Positions 1 to 10,215 are shown, numbered from the stretch's first letter. The stretch is DNA of 64,000 nt from Bathynomus jamesi (GCA_023014485.1 JAJOZX010000089.1:498501-562500); one strand, 5' to 3'. The notes: a model not told the origin generated them from the letters alone. Numbers and translations: made by a program.

Positions 1-1
1 G

Positions 2-586
2 GCATCGAAACAGATAAACATAGCCCTGGGAAATCTACCTAAAAGGATATTAATTGGAATGCAGGAACACAATTCGGTGAATGGAAAATATAAAAAGATG
101 CCTTTAAATTCGAGAATTTCGGCCTTAAAAATATAACTATACGTTAATGGCGTTGCGTTGGGAGGAACATTGGATACGGACTATTCATCAGACGCTGTGT
201 TACCGCTTTGCGCGAGAGCATATAGTAATCTGGCCCATATTGCAGGTGATTGTGATGAGCTCGGGATTGGGGTAACGCAGAAAGAATTCATTGATCAATT
301 TAACCTTTATCCGTTTGACATCACACCTGACTTATCTGCTAGCGTAAATACACACTTAAGTCCACAACAGAGTGGAAACATCTCAGTCAGATTGGAATTC
401 GCCAAGCCTATAGACGCGCCTATTAGTGTACTAGTATACCTCGAGTCACAAGCCCTAATAGAAGTAGACAGATTTAGGGCGTTATCACTGACTTTTAAAA
501 TGGATGCGAATACACTTCAGAGAGTAATGAATAGTGAACGAATCACACGTTCCAAATTTATCGGTGTGTTTGCGAAGAAACATTGA
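2..586 (+). pseudogene. Polinton/Maverick-like structural-type protein remnant (F54H12.2-like)
   Basis: One reading frame is open from the window edge except for a stop at 134-136. The stretches SKQINIALGNLPKRILIGM, YVNGVALGGTLDTDY, NLYPFDITPDL and SGNISVRLEF read like the protein family named after worm F54H12.2, which I associate with Polinton/Maverick-type large DNA elements. The exact role of that protein in the particle is not known to me. The 5' end lies outside the window. The in-frame stop and the break in the next gene show this is a dead genomic copy. Recognition is from memory of family motifs, so the family name is likely but unproven. Confidence 0.5.
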
Positions 587-880
587 ATTGCCAACTACGC
601 GATTGCGGTAGTCTTATTGTGAACACAGATGTCATTGGTAATGAAGGGATTCATTGGTTTGCAATCTATTTTAAAAATAGGGACCGCATGTACTATTTTG
701 ATTCACTCGGGACTCAACCCTGGAGTGACCCTGTTATTGTAAAATTTCTCGATCAGTTGCATATCCCCGAAGTTGTGGAATCCCTTCCGGCTACAAGGAT
801 ATTTTAGTAATACGTGTGGGATGTACTGCCTTTCATTTCTCATGCATATGTCACGTGGTAAAGAATTTATAAATTTTTAA
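500..880 (+). pseudogene. Adenain/Ulp1-like cysteine protease remnant of a Polinton-type element
   Basis: The likely start is the ATG at 500, which overlaps the reading frame of the upstream protein. The frame is broken near 581 and again near 794-805. Three pieces of a cysteine-protease triad are visible: the His in GNEGIHWFAIYF, the Asp in YYFDSLG, and the Cys in NTCGMYC (codon 815-817). The Cys lies in a different frame from the His and Asp, and the last frame ends with TAA at 880. This order fits the adenovirus-type protease carried by Polintons/Mavericks, which matures particle proteins in the viral relatives. It cannot make an active enzyme as it stands. The neighbouring gene supports the same origin. 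Confidence 0.55.
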
Positions 881-1265
881 AATTATTCGACCCGTCACAC
901 TCAACGAAACGACGAAATGGTATGCAGACAGATAAAAGCCGTTTTCCGATTGTGCGTACTCGTTGTATAGTAGATGTTTTGTTCGTGTGTGTGTATATAT
1001 GTATATATATTAGGGTTTCATAAATTAAAAGTTTGGAAAAATTTTAATCCACATGGATCCCCTTGTTCCATTTGCTGAGGAGACTGATAAACCGAAGTAT
1101 TAATTCAATAGTTTAAAGTTTACGGGTCCCCAGTTTGATGCTCTGGCAGATCATAAACGGAAAAAATTAAACAAAAATCTGTCAATGAATTTTTATTCAA
1201 CAAACGAGTACCATTTCACTACACATTTTCACAAAGATACAAAAAACATAACCACTTCTTGCGAA

Positions 1266-3476
1266 TCATTTGTCCATGAAATCCTTCTTGGTTTTATTCG
1301 GGTATTTCGCCCAATGCTGCATCACAGTTTTGAGCAAATACTGCTTCTGCTCTTCGTTCTTCGTCAGAGAACAGTTGAACTCTTTGGTGAGCGCGATGGC
1401 TCTTTCGGCCCGATCGTTGACGACAGAGATTTTGTTAACAGTTGCCGCTGCTTGCTTGAAGCCCTCTACTTCAGTCCACTCGGCAACTGGCTTTTTCAAG
1501 AATTCTGTGTCCAAGTCGAATGCATGGAAGAAAGCCATCGTCTTTCCTGTCACGAACTCCGCCAGGTGTTTCGAGGCAAGATTCCTGACGTTCTTCCCTT
1601 GGGGTCGCTTGAGTTCCTTTTTCGATGCGGGCTTACCCAAACTGACGACCATCTGAGCCTTTTCTTCATCTGCCACATCTGCGTCGAAGAACGCCATGGC
1701 AATAAGAGTCTCAGAGATGTACCATAGGTGTCGAGACATGGCTTCTTGCGCAGCGTTCACACGAATATCCCGACATGGCAAAGGCTTCCGCGTCACGCAG
1801 AAATTCCAGATCACTGCGGCAGCCTTGCTTGAGGTTGCAGCACGAGTCCAACCTCGGATGTAGACGAGGGACACGAAGAGACCTACGGCTGTCAGAGCTT
1901 CCAACTCGTGACTCGACATCTTGAACTGTTTCTTCAGTACAATTACTTTCAAGGAGTAGATGGCTATCGCCATCCATCGAGCGTGATGGTAAGCGCCAGG
2001 GCTGAGAGGGAAATCCACCACTTTTGCTTCTCCCAGGAAGATGAGAACCAACTGTAGCAGTTCCTTGTAGTCATCGCGCTGATGCGACGTGCTCACCATC
2101 CCTCTCACCAGCAGGACTGACTTCTCCCTCAGTTCCCTCATAGAGTCATTGACTTGAGCAAAATCGTACGGCCGCTCGTCCAACCGGTCGATGAACTTCC
2201 ATTGTGCCTGAAACCTCTTGAAAACGGGTATATCGGGGCCACTTGAAGGGCCGTATGCACGCTTGAAGACGGAGCTGAGGATGACTTCATAGATGTGATG
2301 CCGACAGGGGAAGTACATGAGTTCTCTGCCAAGACCTTTCTCAATCAGGACGCAGGCCCCGATATGAATCCCGGTGTTCGACGCTGTCGTGTCGAAAGAC
2401 AGTCCCCGCACGCGCTCTTCCATCCTGTGTTCCTTGACCAAATCCAAGCAAACTCGCGCTATCTTCTCGCCGGTTCCGGACGTCACCTTAGGAACGCCGA
2501 GCAACTTCTCCTTGCCGTCGCCAGAGACGAGGACGGCGATCCGGTCAACGCTCTCCTTCCATTGCTCATTGTCAGGTAGGAGCTTACCGTCCCAATGCAA
2601 GACAAGAGGCTGACCAGGACAAACTTCGTCGGATTGATAACTTTCAGCAGCCACCTTCCTGAGAGCCTTGCGTGTGCAGTACATGGTACTGGCAGAAATG
2701 GACAGTTCATCCAAGTCAAAACCTAGTGATTTAGCCGCTGCAGCGTACGACATAGCTGAATCGCGGTACGAAATATTCAGCCGATCGTAGGTAGTCGTCA
2801 CATCCTGAGAGATCAGATTCCTGCGTCGCTTCTTGGTATTTCCCTTGGAGGAGGATGGAAAAACTTCCCCGGTTGGGTCAACGACATCTGAGTCAGTCTC
2901 TGACGAAGTTGAAATCACTAAAGCCCCCGTATCTTCTGCAGCTCCTTGTTCCTTCCTGGCCTTCTCCTGTTGTTCCTTAATCTTGTCCAGCCTCTTCCTT
3001 TTCCTAATCTCCTTATAGTGAAGCTTCATGTCAACAGGGCCCATGCTGCAGGAATTTGGATCTTCACGCTGCATGTCGAGAAAGTGGATGTCCTCCTGAT
3101 TCTTCATCATTTCCTTAGCCTGTGAATGAGCAATGTCCATGATCTCCTTCGCTATTGCCTCCTTGAACATCGCCTCCTTCACTCGGAAGGACTCTGCTTT
3201 ATGTGACTTGTGCTTCACAAGCCGGTCGTATTCCTTGAGAAGGGATTCCATCTTCCTCAAGGCCGAATCTCGACGCATCATTGGGATTCTCGCTCTCTCC
3301 CAAAATATGAGACAGGCATCCAGGCACAGGTTCAGGCATTTAGTACGTCCAAATTTTGCTCCTTTTGGTGGTAAAAGTACTTTTTGAGTACTTGCAACTG
3401 AGTTGGAAGGCCACTTGATGTGATGTTCGCATCCGTCTGGCAATAAGAAACACTTCTGTTTTCGCTCTGGTAGACA
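1266..3476 (-). CDS. Putative transposase, main exon (about 736 aa), TTAGGGTG family
   Basis: This frame has no internal stop and ends in TGA at 1266-1268. At its 5' side it runs back to a pyrimidine-rich splice acceptor (TTTCTTTTCCAG, ending at 3478), so a short upstream exon is expected; it needs one base from that exon to stay in frame. Visible motifs in order are FWERARIP, HWDGK, SFDTTASNTG, PCRHHIYE, a long alpha-helical stretch with ARWM, LWYISET, and NDRAERAIALTKEF. The same motifs recur in the genes at 25669-28108, 28595-30718 and 31455-33644. The spacing of Asp, Asp, CxxH and Glu suggests an RNase H-fold DDE transposase; this is inference. Length matches copy 4. Confidence 0.75.
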   Translation of the reverse strand, partial: CLPERKQKCFLLPDGCEHHIKWPSNSVASTQKVLLPPKGAKFGRTKCLNLCLDACLIFWERARIPMMRRDSALRKMESLLKEYDRLVKHKSHKAESFRVKEAMFKEAIAKEIMDIAHSQAKEMMKNQEDIHFLDMQREDPNSCSMGPVDMKLHYKEIRKRKRLDKIKEQQEKARKEQGAAEDTGALVISTSSETDSDVVDPTGEVFPSSSKGNTKKRRRNLISQDVTTTYDRLNISYRDSAMSYAAAAKSLGFDLDELSISASTMYCTRKALRKVAAESYQSDEVCPGQPLVLHWDGKLLPDNEQWKESVDRIAVLVSGDGKEKLLGVPKVTSGTGEKIARVCLDLVKEHRMEERVRGLSFDTTASNTGIHIGACVLIEKGLGRELMYFPCRHHIYEVILSSVFKRAYGPSSGPDIPVFKRFQAQWKFIDRLDERPYDFAQVNDSMRELREKSVLLVRGMVSTSHQRDDYKELLQLVLIFLGEAKVVDFPLSPGAYHHARWMAIAIYSLKVIVLKKQFKMSSHELEALTAVGLFVSLVYIRGWTRAATSSKAAAVIWNFCVTRKPLPCRDIRVNAAQEAMSRHLWYISETLIAMAFFDADVADEEKAQMVVSLGKPASKKELKRPQGKNVRNLASKHLAEFVTGKTMAFFHAFDLDTEFLKKPVAEWTEVEGFKQAAATVNKISVVNDRAERAIALTKEFNCSLTKNEEQKQYLLKTVMQHWAKYPNKTKKDFMDK

Positions 3477-3543
3477 CCTGGAAAAGAAAACAAACTAAAT
3501 AATTCCACAGAAATAATTTCACATCGTAATTAATTTCATTAAT

Positions 3544-3738
3544 TAAATAAAGAAAAGCAGTAACTGGGACTCGAACCAGTGTCATAGCCGTTTGGCGGCA
3601 TCGCTCAAGTCGGCGTACACAGCACGCTATCCACTACACCATCTAGGGAGTGGATAGCGTGCTGTGTACGCCGACTTGAGCGATGCCGCCAAACGGCTAT
3701 GACACTGGTTCGTCCCAGTTACTGCTTTTCTTTATTTA
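3544..3738. repeat. tRNA-like foldback palindrome (about 91-bp arms)
   Basis: The left arm (3544-3635) and right arm (3649-3738) are reverse complements except for a 2-base gap in the right arm; the spacer is 13 bp. Read on the minus strand, spacer plus left arm resembles the start of a tRNA or tRNA-derived SINE: an A-box-like GTGTAGTGGATAGCG and a B-box GGTTCGAGTCCC. It lies in the presumed 5' intron of transposon copy 1, so it probably inserted or formed there later. It is not a functional tRNA, because no acceptor stem closes. Confidence 0.75.
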
Positions 3739-3784
3739 TAAAACTGATACGTGAACACTACGTTCTCTTTGACAATTCATTAAT

Positions 3785-3972
3785 TAAATAAATTTCAATA
3801 CCGCAGTAAAATTACATTAATTAGTATCATAAATAATTACCAGCTTAGTTGTCCAATATGCAACAGACTAATTAATTTCATGTAATATTAATAATAAATA
3901 TCACTACCACAGTAAAATGAGATAATTAGTAGCATATATAATTACCTCCATAGTTGTCCAATAGGCTATACA
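3785..3972. repeat. Imperfect tandem duplication, period about 106 bp
   Basis: Two diverged copies of about 82 bp start near 3785 and 3890. Both contain a CAGTAAAAT string, an ATTAGTA string, AATTACC, and TTGTCCAATA. On the minus strand both carry a potential splice donor (GTAATTA) just after TTGGACAACTA. The duplication may have duplicated the first exon-intron junction of copy 1's transposase gene. Confidence 0.5.
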
Positions 3973-4187
3973 ACACGAACCGCTCAAGTGACGAAGAAAA
4001 CCGTCTTCACTGCAGGCAGGCGAGAAATGAACTGACAAAAGTCGTCAAAGTTGGGGACCTCTAAATGCAGCGCGATCTGGTTCAAACTTGCACAAACGTG
4101 TTTTCTTGTTCTTTAGAATACGGAGAAACGTGTGGATTAAAACTCCAAGCTCATTTTTATTTTACCCTATAGGTATGAAACACCCTA

Positions 4188-4221
<34 letters not shown>

Positions 4222-4360
4222 TTGTAACCAATAATGTTAGTTTGTATATTCTGTAGTTTAAGGTGGTTATTGTACTAAAAACATGATTTCTTTCATTTAA
4301 TAAATTGATGAAAATGCAGTTTTCTTTCCCGTAAAAAAAGATCGAAACAAAAATACTTAC

Positions 4361-5073
4361 ATTATTTCGGTGACAATCGTTGGGTTCACTTCTCGGTAAA
4401 TCTTCTACCTCCGTATTCAGGTCCACAACATGGGTTTTTTCAAAACGAAAAGATTGTATAACACGTGTCAAATCCTCATCAGACCTTAAAAGAGAAAGAA
4501 TAATTCATTAGTTCATACTGAATCTTTTTTAATATAAACCCAAAACATATGCAGAGTATACATATAGTAAGAGTATTACAATGTGAAGATATCTTTGAAC
4601 AGCTCAGAGAAGTTCCTTTAAGAGAAAATTCCGAACATTACGGAATTTATAAAATTATTTAAAACATGCAAAAGATTGCTATAAAAAAATTCAATGAATC
4701 AAAACAGGATTTTAGCATAATTGCAAACTAATCTATAATTGCGGATACCTAAATGAAGCATTTTTAATGTGATAAAATGAATTACAACCCTCCATATATA
4801 TATAATGAAATAATCCAGAACAGTGCTTTCTGACAGGCAGTTTAAATAATAAGCTTGAGAATAATTGGCTACAAAGAATAAAATTACAGGCACTTACATT
4901 TCTACGGCAGTCCCTTGCGTCGGATCGTAAGGAGCATCATTGCAAATACCATCAACGGTTTGCGTTGGAAATAATCTATCCCGGTTAGCGGCGTTAAAAA
5001 GATTAATTGTGGACAACGCTACAATGTCACCATTTTTATATAAATCCGGTAAACTGTAAAGTTCTTGATTCAT
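4361..5073 (-). CDS. 5' end of an unrecognised spliced gene, two exons
   Basis: Exon 1 (4898-5073) starts with ATG in a CGCC-ATG-A context. It reads 58 codons plus two bases (MNQELYSLPDLYKNGD... to ...DPTQGTAVE) and ends at a perfect donor GTAAGTG. Exon 2 (4361-4484) follows an acceptor CTCTTTTAAG. It supplies one base to complete a Met codon, then 41 open codons (SDEDLTRVIQSF... to ...CHRNN) to a second donor GTAAGTA. The reading phases of both junctions agree, which is unlikely by chance. The next intron contains (TA)n and transposon copy 1; later exons are not visible. I do not recognise the protein. It could be a host gene or a large-element gene. Confidence 0.5.
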
Positions 5074-5360
5074 GGCGGAGGGAATGTTTATTCACTGGTG
5101 AAAATAACTACTGTGACTCCCAGCTGAAAATATTTACTTTTATATGCATGATCCCCAAGTACCACCCAAAAAGACTAATAGGCGGTTCGTAAGTTTAATG
5201 ATTGGTTGTCAATGTAACTGGGCAGGGATATGATAAATTTGTGTACCAATCGTAACAAATATCACGGGCCCATGCTTTGGACGTCCTGATTGGTCGACTA
5301 ATGGTGTCTTTATATTCTCTCCGTAGATTTAATGCCCACATCGTGTATTACCACTTGCAG
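5074..5360. other. Upstream region of the spliced gene, no gene seen
   Basis: This stretch precedes the ATG at 5073 on the minus strand and would hold its promoter and 5' leader. I see no clear core promoter motif and no other coding signal. Confidence 0.3.
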
Positions 5361-5589
5361 TCTCTACCACGATAAGATTTGCATTCATACTATTCCCGGT
5401 TTTCCAATTTTAGAACCCAACTCATAATGCAATATCCCTCACCCTTTTGCAACATTAATCAACATTTGCCACCTCTATCACGACAATATTTTACATTATT
5501 ATTTTTTGCGGTCATACTATTCGATCCTCAATTTTTCCCATTTTTTATAGGGAGATGGACAACTTGAGCGGCTTCAAGTTGTTATAGGA

Positions 5590-5755
5590 ATATCTTCATC
5601 AGAGCCGCTCAGCCCAGTACCACAGGAAACAAAATTAGCGCCGCAACTATTCATAATCCTGACATAGATCATTACCAGAGACAGCACAGTAACATCCGAT
5701 GACACAAAGATCGTTAGGAAATAAGAAATCTAGAAGATCTCTACAAGCAGAATGT
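5590..5755 (+). pseudogene. LINE reverse-transcriptase scrap
   Basis: The translation VPQETKLAPQLFIIL followed by SDDTKIVRK matches, with stops, the block around the YxDD-type active site of the LINE at 8076-10130 (VPQGTVLAPLLFIIM). About 165 bp survive; both ends are lost. Confidence 0.55.
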
Positions 5756-5810
5756 TTTCGTGCTTATTGTTTTTTGCGGTCAGACTATTCTCAGCTTTCC
5801 CAAGATTCCC

Positions 5811-5811
<1 letters not shown>

Positions 5812-5848
<37 letters not shown>
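5812..5848. repeat. (GT)n microsatellite
   Basis: An uninterrupted GT dinucleotide tract of about 18 copies. Confidence 0.95.
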
Positions 5849-5850
<2 letters not shown>

Positions 5851-6038
5851 ATTGCCACTTAGTCTCTACCACGATGGTTTCAAATATTTGCAAAATATGT
5901 TTGCGGTCATACTATTCGATCCTCAACTTCGATTAATGTATTCGGCTTGACTTTTTACCTGCAAATTCTCGCGTATGAGTAACTAAATTGTGTTTAGCTC
6001 ATGAAAATTAATGTCTGTTTGGAATGGTAGTTAAATGG

Positions 6039-6250
6039 GCGCCCTAGGTATCCTAGTGGTTAAGACGCTGGGGTGCTGGTTGAGAGATCGAGTCCGGGCA
6101 ATGACGTGATTTCATCCTGCCAGTGCTGGAGCGTAGTTCGGATTCAGTTAAACTGAAGGTCTAAGGCGGAGAGAAGTTTGACCCTCGTCAAAATGAACAA
6201 TTCGGTGAGAAGGAAAACCGAGTTAGCTATTATTATTACTACTGTAATTT
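6039..6250 (+). mobile_element. tRNA-derived SINE, copy 1
   Basis: The head has an A-box-like TAGTGGTTAAGACGC and a B-box-like GATCGAGTCC. The body contains AAGTTTGACCCTCGTCA and ATGAACAATTCGGTGAGAAG, and the tail is (ATT)n. A second copy of the same body lies at 33963-34135 on the minus strand, so this is a real family and not a chance tRNA resemblance. Confidence 0.65.
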
Positions 6251-6278
6251 GCACCACCATATATATATATATATATAT

Positions 6279-6366
6279 CACCCGGGAATCGAACCCGGGA
6301 TCTTCCGGTGTAATGGTTATCATATCTGACCGGCAATCGGAAGATCCCGGGTTCGATTCCCGGGTG
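6279..6366 (+). repeat. tRNA-like foldback with 29-bp perfect arms
   Basis: The arms 6279-6307 and 6338-6366 are perfect reverse complements. The plus strand has an A-box-like GGTGTAATGGTTATCAT, an anticodon-like stem TCTGA/TCGGA with loop CCGGCAA, and a B-box GGGTTCGATTCCC. The 5' acceptor half is replaced by an inverted copy of the T-arm, and position 33 would be C, not the invariant U. This argues against a working tRNA. Confidence 0.7.
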
Positions 6367-6481
6367 GTTACCTCATTTTTTCATTTGTTCCGTTCTCTCC
6401 TCATCTTGCGCGGAATATTCTCCTATACAAGCGTCGTTCTTTACGTTAATTATACTGCGTGTTTGCAGTTAAAATGTGTGT

Positions 6482-6486
6482 GTATA

Positions 6487-6546
<60 letters not shown>

Positions 6547-6553
6547 TATATAT
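6482..6553. repeat. (TA)n microsatellite
   Basis: An AT dinucleotide tract with a few interruptions. Confidence 0.9.
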
Positions 6554-6555
6554 AT

Positions 6556-7032
6556 GTTTTATATGGAAATATGATTAGGAAAATCATTTCTTAATCAAAG
6601 GCTAATTTAGCCTATAAATAATTTGGAAAACAATCACGTGATGCTTATGTATATAAGTTCCGTTTTTAAATTCATCATAATAATAATGGCGAATTTAACA
6701 TATATACGTTAGTTAGTGCGACAAAAACCAGTTTTCAGACAAGATGTGGTTTGACCTACATTCGATTCTCGCCTTTTGGGATAACCAAGTTTTAAGCGTA
6801 TATATAACGTAGGCCTTCCTTGTCTTTCGAATTATAGGTAAAATGATTATTTTTATAGAATATTTAAAGTGTTTATTGTCAATTTAATATACTGTAAAGA
6901 ATGAATTAATATTAAAATGAACGAAAAAAAAATTTATGAAATTGTGAAGACATATTTATTGGGAAAACTTAAATAAAGATTTAAAAGAGGTAAATTGGGA
7001 ATTGGTACTACACGAGAAGACTACAAGAAATA
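6556..7032. other. AT-rich stretch without recognisable features
   Basis: I found no coding, RNA or repeat signal here beyond AT-richness. Confidence 0.4.
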
Positions 7033-8067
7033 TAGTCATCTGGGGTGAAAAAAAACAATTTGCCTTAACTTCGGCCTACAGACTTTATTATTAGGGATGC
7101 ACACAAACCTGTATGTTCACATTATAAAGGCCAGGTGTCATAATAACATGGCAATAGAATTTTTTTTTCCTACAAAATATTTAATTGGTAAAATAAAAAC
7201 TTTTTTTTCACCCCATGGAAATGGGTGAAAACGAACCGTGCTTGGGGTGAAAAAAAATATAGCATTAACTCTGGTATATGATCCTCAAAACACAATATTG
7301 GTGTCAATGGAATTACAGATATATAATAAATCCTTTGTTGCATAAACCCTTTGTTGCATAACCCCTTTGCAACATTGAACAACATTTGCAATTGCATTTC
7401 AACATTCCTGCAATCTCCCATTTTGCGCCCATACTAATACATAAAACATATGTTCCTTTTAACTCCCTCTCCCCCTTTGCAGCATTAATTTGTTGCATAA
7501 CCCTTCTCCCTTTGCAGCATTGATGTTGCATAAGCCTTGCAACATTGATGTTGCACAACCCTCCCCTTTGTTGCATAACCCCTTTGCAACATTGAACATT
7601 TGCATTTCGACATTCCTGCACACACCCATTTTTAGCCCATACTACTAAATAAAACATAGGTTCTTTTTAACCCCAAAGAGGCTTCAACTGCATGAAGTTA
7701 AAAAAAACGGCTTTACAAGGCTTATGCCACAGACTATGTTTTATTTCTCCTCATGCATTACAAGATACACATCTTCACACTTTTCAACGTAAGTATAAAT
7801 ATTCTACAGTGAAAAATAATTCGGTGCCAAGCAAATAAAAAATAAATGCAAAAAGGTTTTCTTTACATATTTTTGACATTTTTTTCCAGTACTCATTTCT
7901 TGGAAATGAACAAACAAAGACATCATTTTACCAACACTTTTGAAGGATATAGTGGGCTACCTGAAAAAAATTTCTTACAAATTTTCTTTATATTAAAAAT
8001 TATTTTAAGAGGCCTGTTCGTTTTCACTCCAACATACCCTATGTTTTTTTTTCACCCCAGATGACTA
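7033..8067. mobile_element. Non-autonomous foldback element with TAGTCATCTGGGGTGAAAA ends
   Basis: The left end TAGTCATCTGGGGTGAAAAA and its reverse complement at the right end are flanked by TA on both sides, which fits a TA target duplication. Extra copies of GGGGTGAAAAAAA occur internally at 7196-7215 (inverted) and 7240-7256. The interior holds a GC-poor minisatellite (7325-7640) and no transposase. It is therefore a non-autonomous element of about 1035 bp, possibly Tc1/mariner-mobilised. Confidence 0.6.
7325..7640. repeat. Interrupted minisatellite, TTGTTGCATAACCCCTTTG type
   Basis: TTGTTGCATAACCC and TTTGCAACATTGA alternate irregularly at least five times. The same pair recurs at 10735-10805, so the sequence has moved or been copied as a unit. 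Confidence 0.65.
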
Positions 8068-8075
8068 TACTATGT

Positions 8076-10130
8076 ATAATAGAGACGGAAACTAAACCTA
8101 TAATACTGAAACATATTCCAGAGACATGAAAGAAAACGTTGCAAGCTCGAGAGAAAAATCAGGACTCTATTCAGGCAACGAAGACAAACCGTAAAACATC
8201 TCCACAGATGCAGAACTGATGCAAACAGACTCAAACTAAAGAGGAAACTTGGCGAAGTAGAAATGGACCTAAAGCAAACATTCATACATAAGACAAACGA
8301 GGAAAACAAGGTAACAAAAAACAAAAATAACAACCCAAAATACTTCTACACATTTCGAAAAGGAAAATTCAGTGTAAGAAGAGTATTGTACCGTTGATAG
8401 ACGGGGAGGCCGAATACACAAATGACCCGAAAGAAATAAGTGAGCTGCTTAGGGAACAATTTAAATCTGTGTTTAGCACCCCTAAGTCCGAGATGGAAGT
8501 GGAAAACCCAGACGAGTTTTTCGACATTGATACAGATCAACCAAGAATAAATCCCGGCACAAACCTATTAATGGACTTCGAGTTCACGGAAGGAGATGTA
8601 ATTACGGCCTTATCACAGATGCGAGACAATTCAGCGCCAGGGGCACACACATGGAGTGCCACATTTCTGAAGAAATGCAGAGAGTATTGCAAAACCGCTA
8701 TACTTACTATGGGGAAATCACTTGATACAGGACAAATTCCACTTCCCTTAAAGAACGCGAACATTGCCGCCCTATTTAAAGGTGGTAACAGAGTAATGCC
8801 CAAAAATTATCGGCCAATGGCTCTCACCTCACACCTTATAAAGTGTTTTGAACGCATAAATAATTAGAGGCAAATCTACCTACTACCTATAAGAAAAAGA
8901 TTTATACAACCCAATCAACATGACTTCAGGGCGGGTAGATCATGCCTGTCACAGATACTAGACCACCAGGAGAAAATATTAGGAACATTGTGTCAAGGAC
9001 GAAACATTGATGTAATATATACTGACTTTGCTGAAAAGCCTTCGATAAATGTGACCATGGAATCATAGCACACAAACTTAAGGATACAGGAATTACTGGA
9101 AAGCTAGGAAGGTGGATATTTAATTTCTTGACGCAGAGAACGCAAAGAGTGGTGGTAAACGGAGTTAAATCGGAAGTCTCGGAAGTCGTGAGCTCTGTCC
9201 CACAAGGGACAGTATTAGCTCCCTTGCTGTTCATAATAATGATTGCAGATATTGATGCAAATATTAAGGACAGTATTGTACTATTGTATCATGCTTCGCA
9301 GATGACACAAAGATATGTAAGGAAATATTGAACGAAGATGACATAAGAAAATTACAAAACGACATTGAAACATTATTCCAGTGGGCAGAAGACGACAATA
9401 TGAAGTTCAACGAAGAAAAATTCCAACTTCTAAGATATGGTAATAACAAAGAGCTACAGAAAAAAGGGTACAAAACTCCGCAAGCCAAACAGATAACACC
9501 AAATCCATAAGTCAGGGATCTTGGAGTAATAATGTCGTCGGATGCAGAATTCAGAGAGCACTATAAAATCAAAATCACAACCGCTAGAAAAATAATGGGA
9601 ATCATCTGGAGCAGCTTCCGCAGCAGAAAAGCAAACATCAAGCTCATATTATGGAAGAGTCTAGTCCTACCAATAATTGAGTATTGCTCAGTACTCACCA
9701 GCCCATACAGAAAGAGAGACATTGCAAGCATTGAAGCTATACAAAGGACTTTTACGTCTAAGATAGAGGAAACGGAAGGTGAAGACTACTGGTCTCGACT
9801 ACAATCCTGGAACTCTACTCTCTTGAAAGAAGGCGCGAGCGGTACACAATAATATACATATGGAAAATACTTGAGGGCTTTGTCCTTAACCTCAGAAATG
9901 AAATAGAAACAAACTGCAATGAGAGAAGAGGCAGATTTTGTACGGTCCCAGCTGCGGTGGGACAAGGGGCCATGAAAACGAGGCTGTAAAATACCCTTAG
10001 AATACGGGGCCCAAAGCTTTTCAATGTCCTTCCAAAAGAAGTGAGGAATCTCCAGCACACCGACCTCAATAACTTCAAGAACCAGCTGGACAGATTCTTG
10101 TGCAAAGTGCCTGACCAGCCAATTTTCTAG
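8076..10130 (+). pseudogene. 5'-truncated LINE, CR1/jockey-type (LINE-A)
   Basis: An endonuclease-RT linker (ERKIRTLFRQRRQT) at 8090-8390 leads into an RT domain at 8394-8867 (ALFKGG, NYRPMALTSHLIKCFE). The rest is frameshifted: SVPQGTVLAPLLF near 9195, the FADDTK catalytic block near 9295, and a C-terminal tail ending VLPKEVRNLQ and FKNQLDRFL near 10030-10125. The endonuclease is absent. At least four frameshifts or stops make it inactive. The tail places it in the CR1/jockey group of non-LTR retrotransposons; the clade is inferred. LINE-F at 48390-49300 and the scrap at 5590 are relatives. Confidence 0.8.
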
Positions 10131-10215
10131 TGTATTTCTTTTATTGTTAATATTAAGTTGAACGACGTTTAAATAATTAGTTCTCTTGCTGAACAATTTT
10201 AAGGAGAAAGTCGGT

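Larger units (their letters stand above)
1010..4188 (-). mobile_element. TTAGGGTG-family DNA transposon, copy 1
   Basis: The element lies between a (TA)n tract at 990-1009 and another at 4189-4225. Its ends are inverted: TTAGGGTTTCATA at the left and, read on the minus strand, TTAGGGTGTTTCATA at the right. A second matching string, TTTTAATCCACA, follows about 30 bp further in at both ends. It contains one long minus-strand gene (1266-3476) related to genes in the elements at 25410-33941. The right third also holds a tRNA-like palindrome and a short tandem duplication. Because both flanks are TA repeat, the target duplication cannot be read. I do not recognise this as a named superfamily. Confidence 0.8.
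5361..5935. repeat. Degenerate dispersed repeat, four copies
   Basis: A module containing TCT(A/C)TACCACGAT and, 20-45 bp later, TTTGCGGTCATACTATTC recurs at about 5361-5400, 5472-5535, 5765-5790 (half only) and 5855-5925. The copies are imperfect and interleaved with a LINE scrap at 5590-5755. Function unknown. Confidence 0.4.

Noticed and set aside
1270..3387. Plus-strand open frames opposite the copy 1 transposase
   Set aside because: They are antisense shadows; the minus-strand frame has family-wide conserved motifs.
3480..4361. Splicing of the unknown gene's exon 2 into the copy 1 transposase exon
   Set aside because: Exon 2 ends at a codon boundary, but the transposase frame after its acceptor needs one leading base, so the join would read the wrong frame.
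6298..6370. Functional tRNA gene (Ala-like anticodon GGC)
   Set aside because: Acceptor stem does not pair, position 33 is not T, and the 5' half is an inverted copy of the T-arm.
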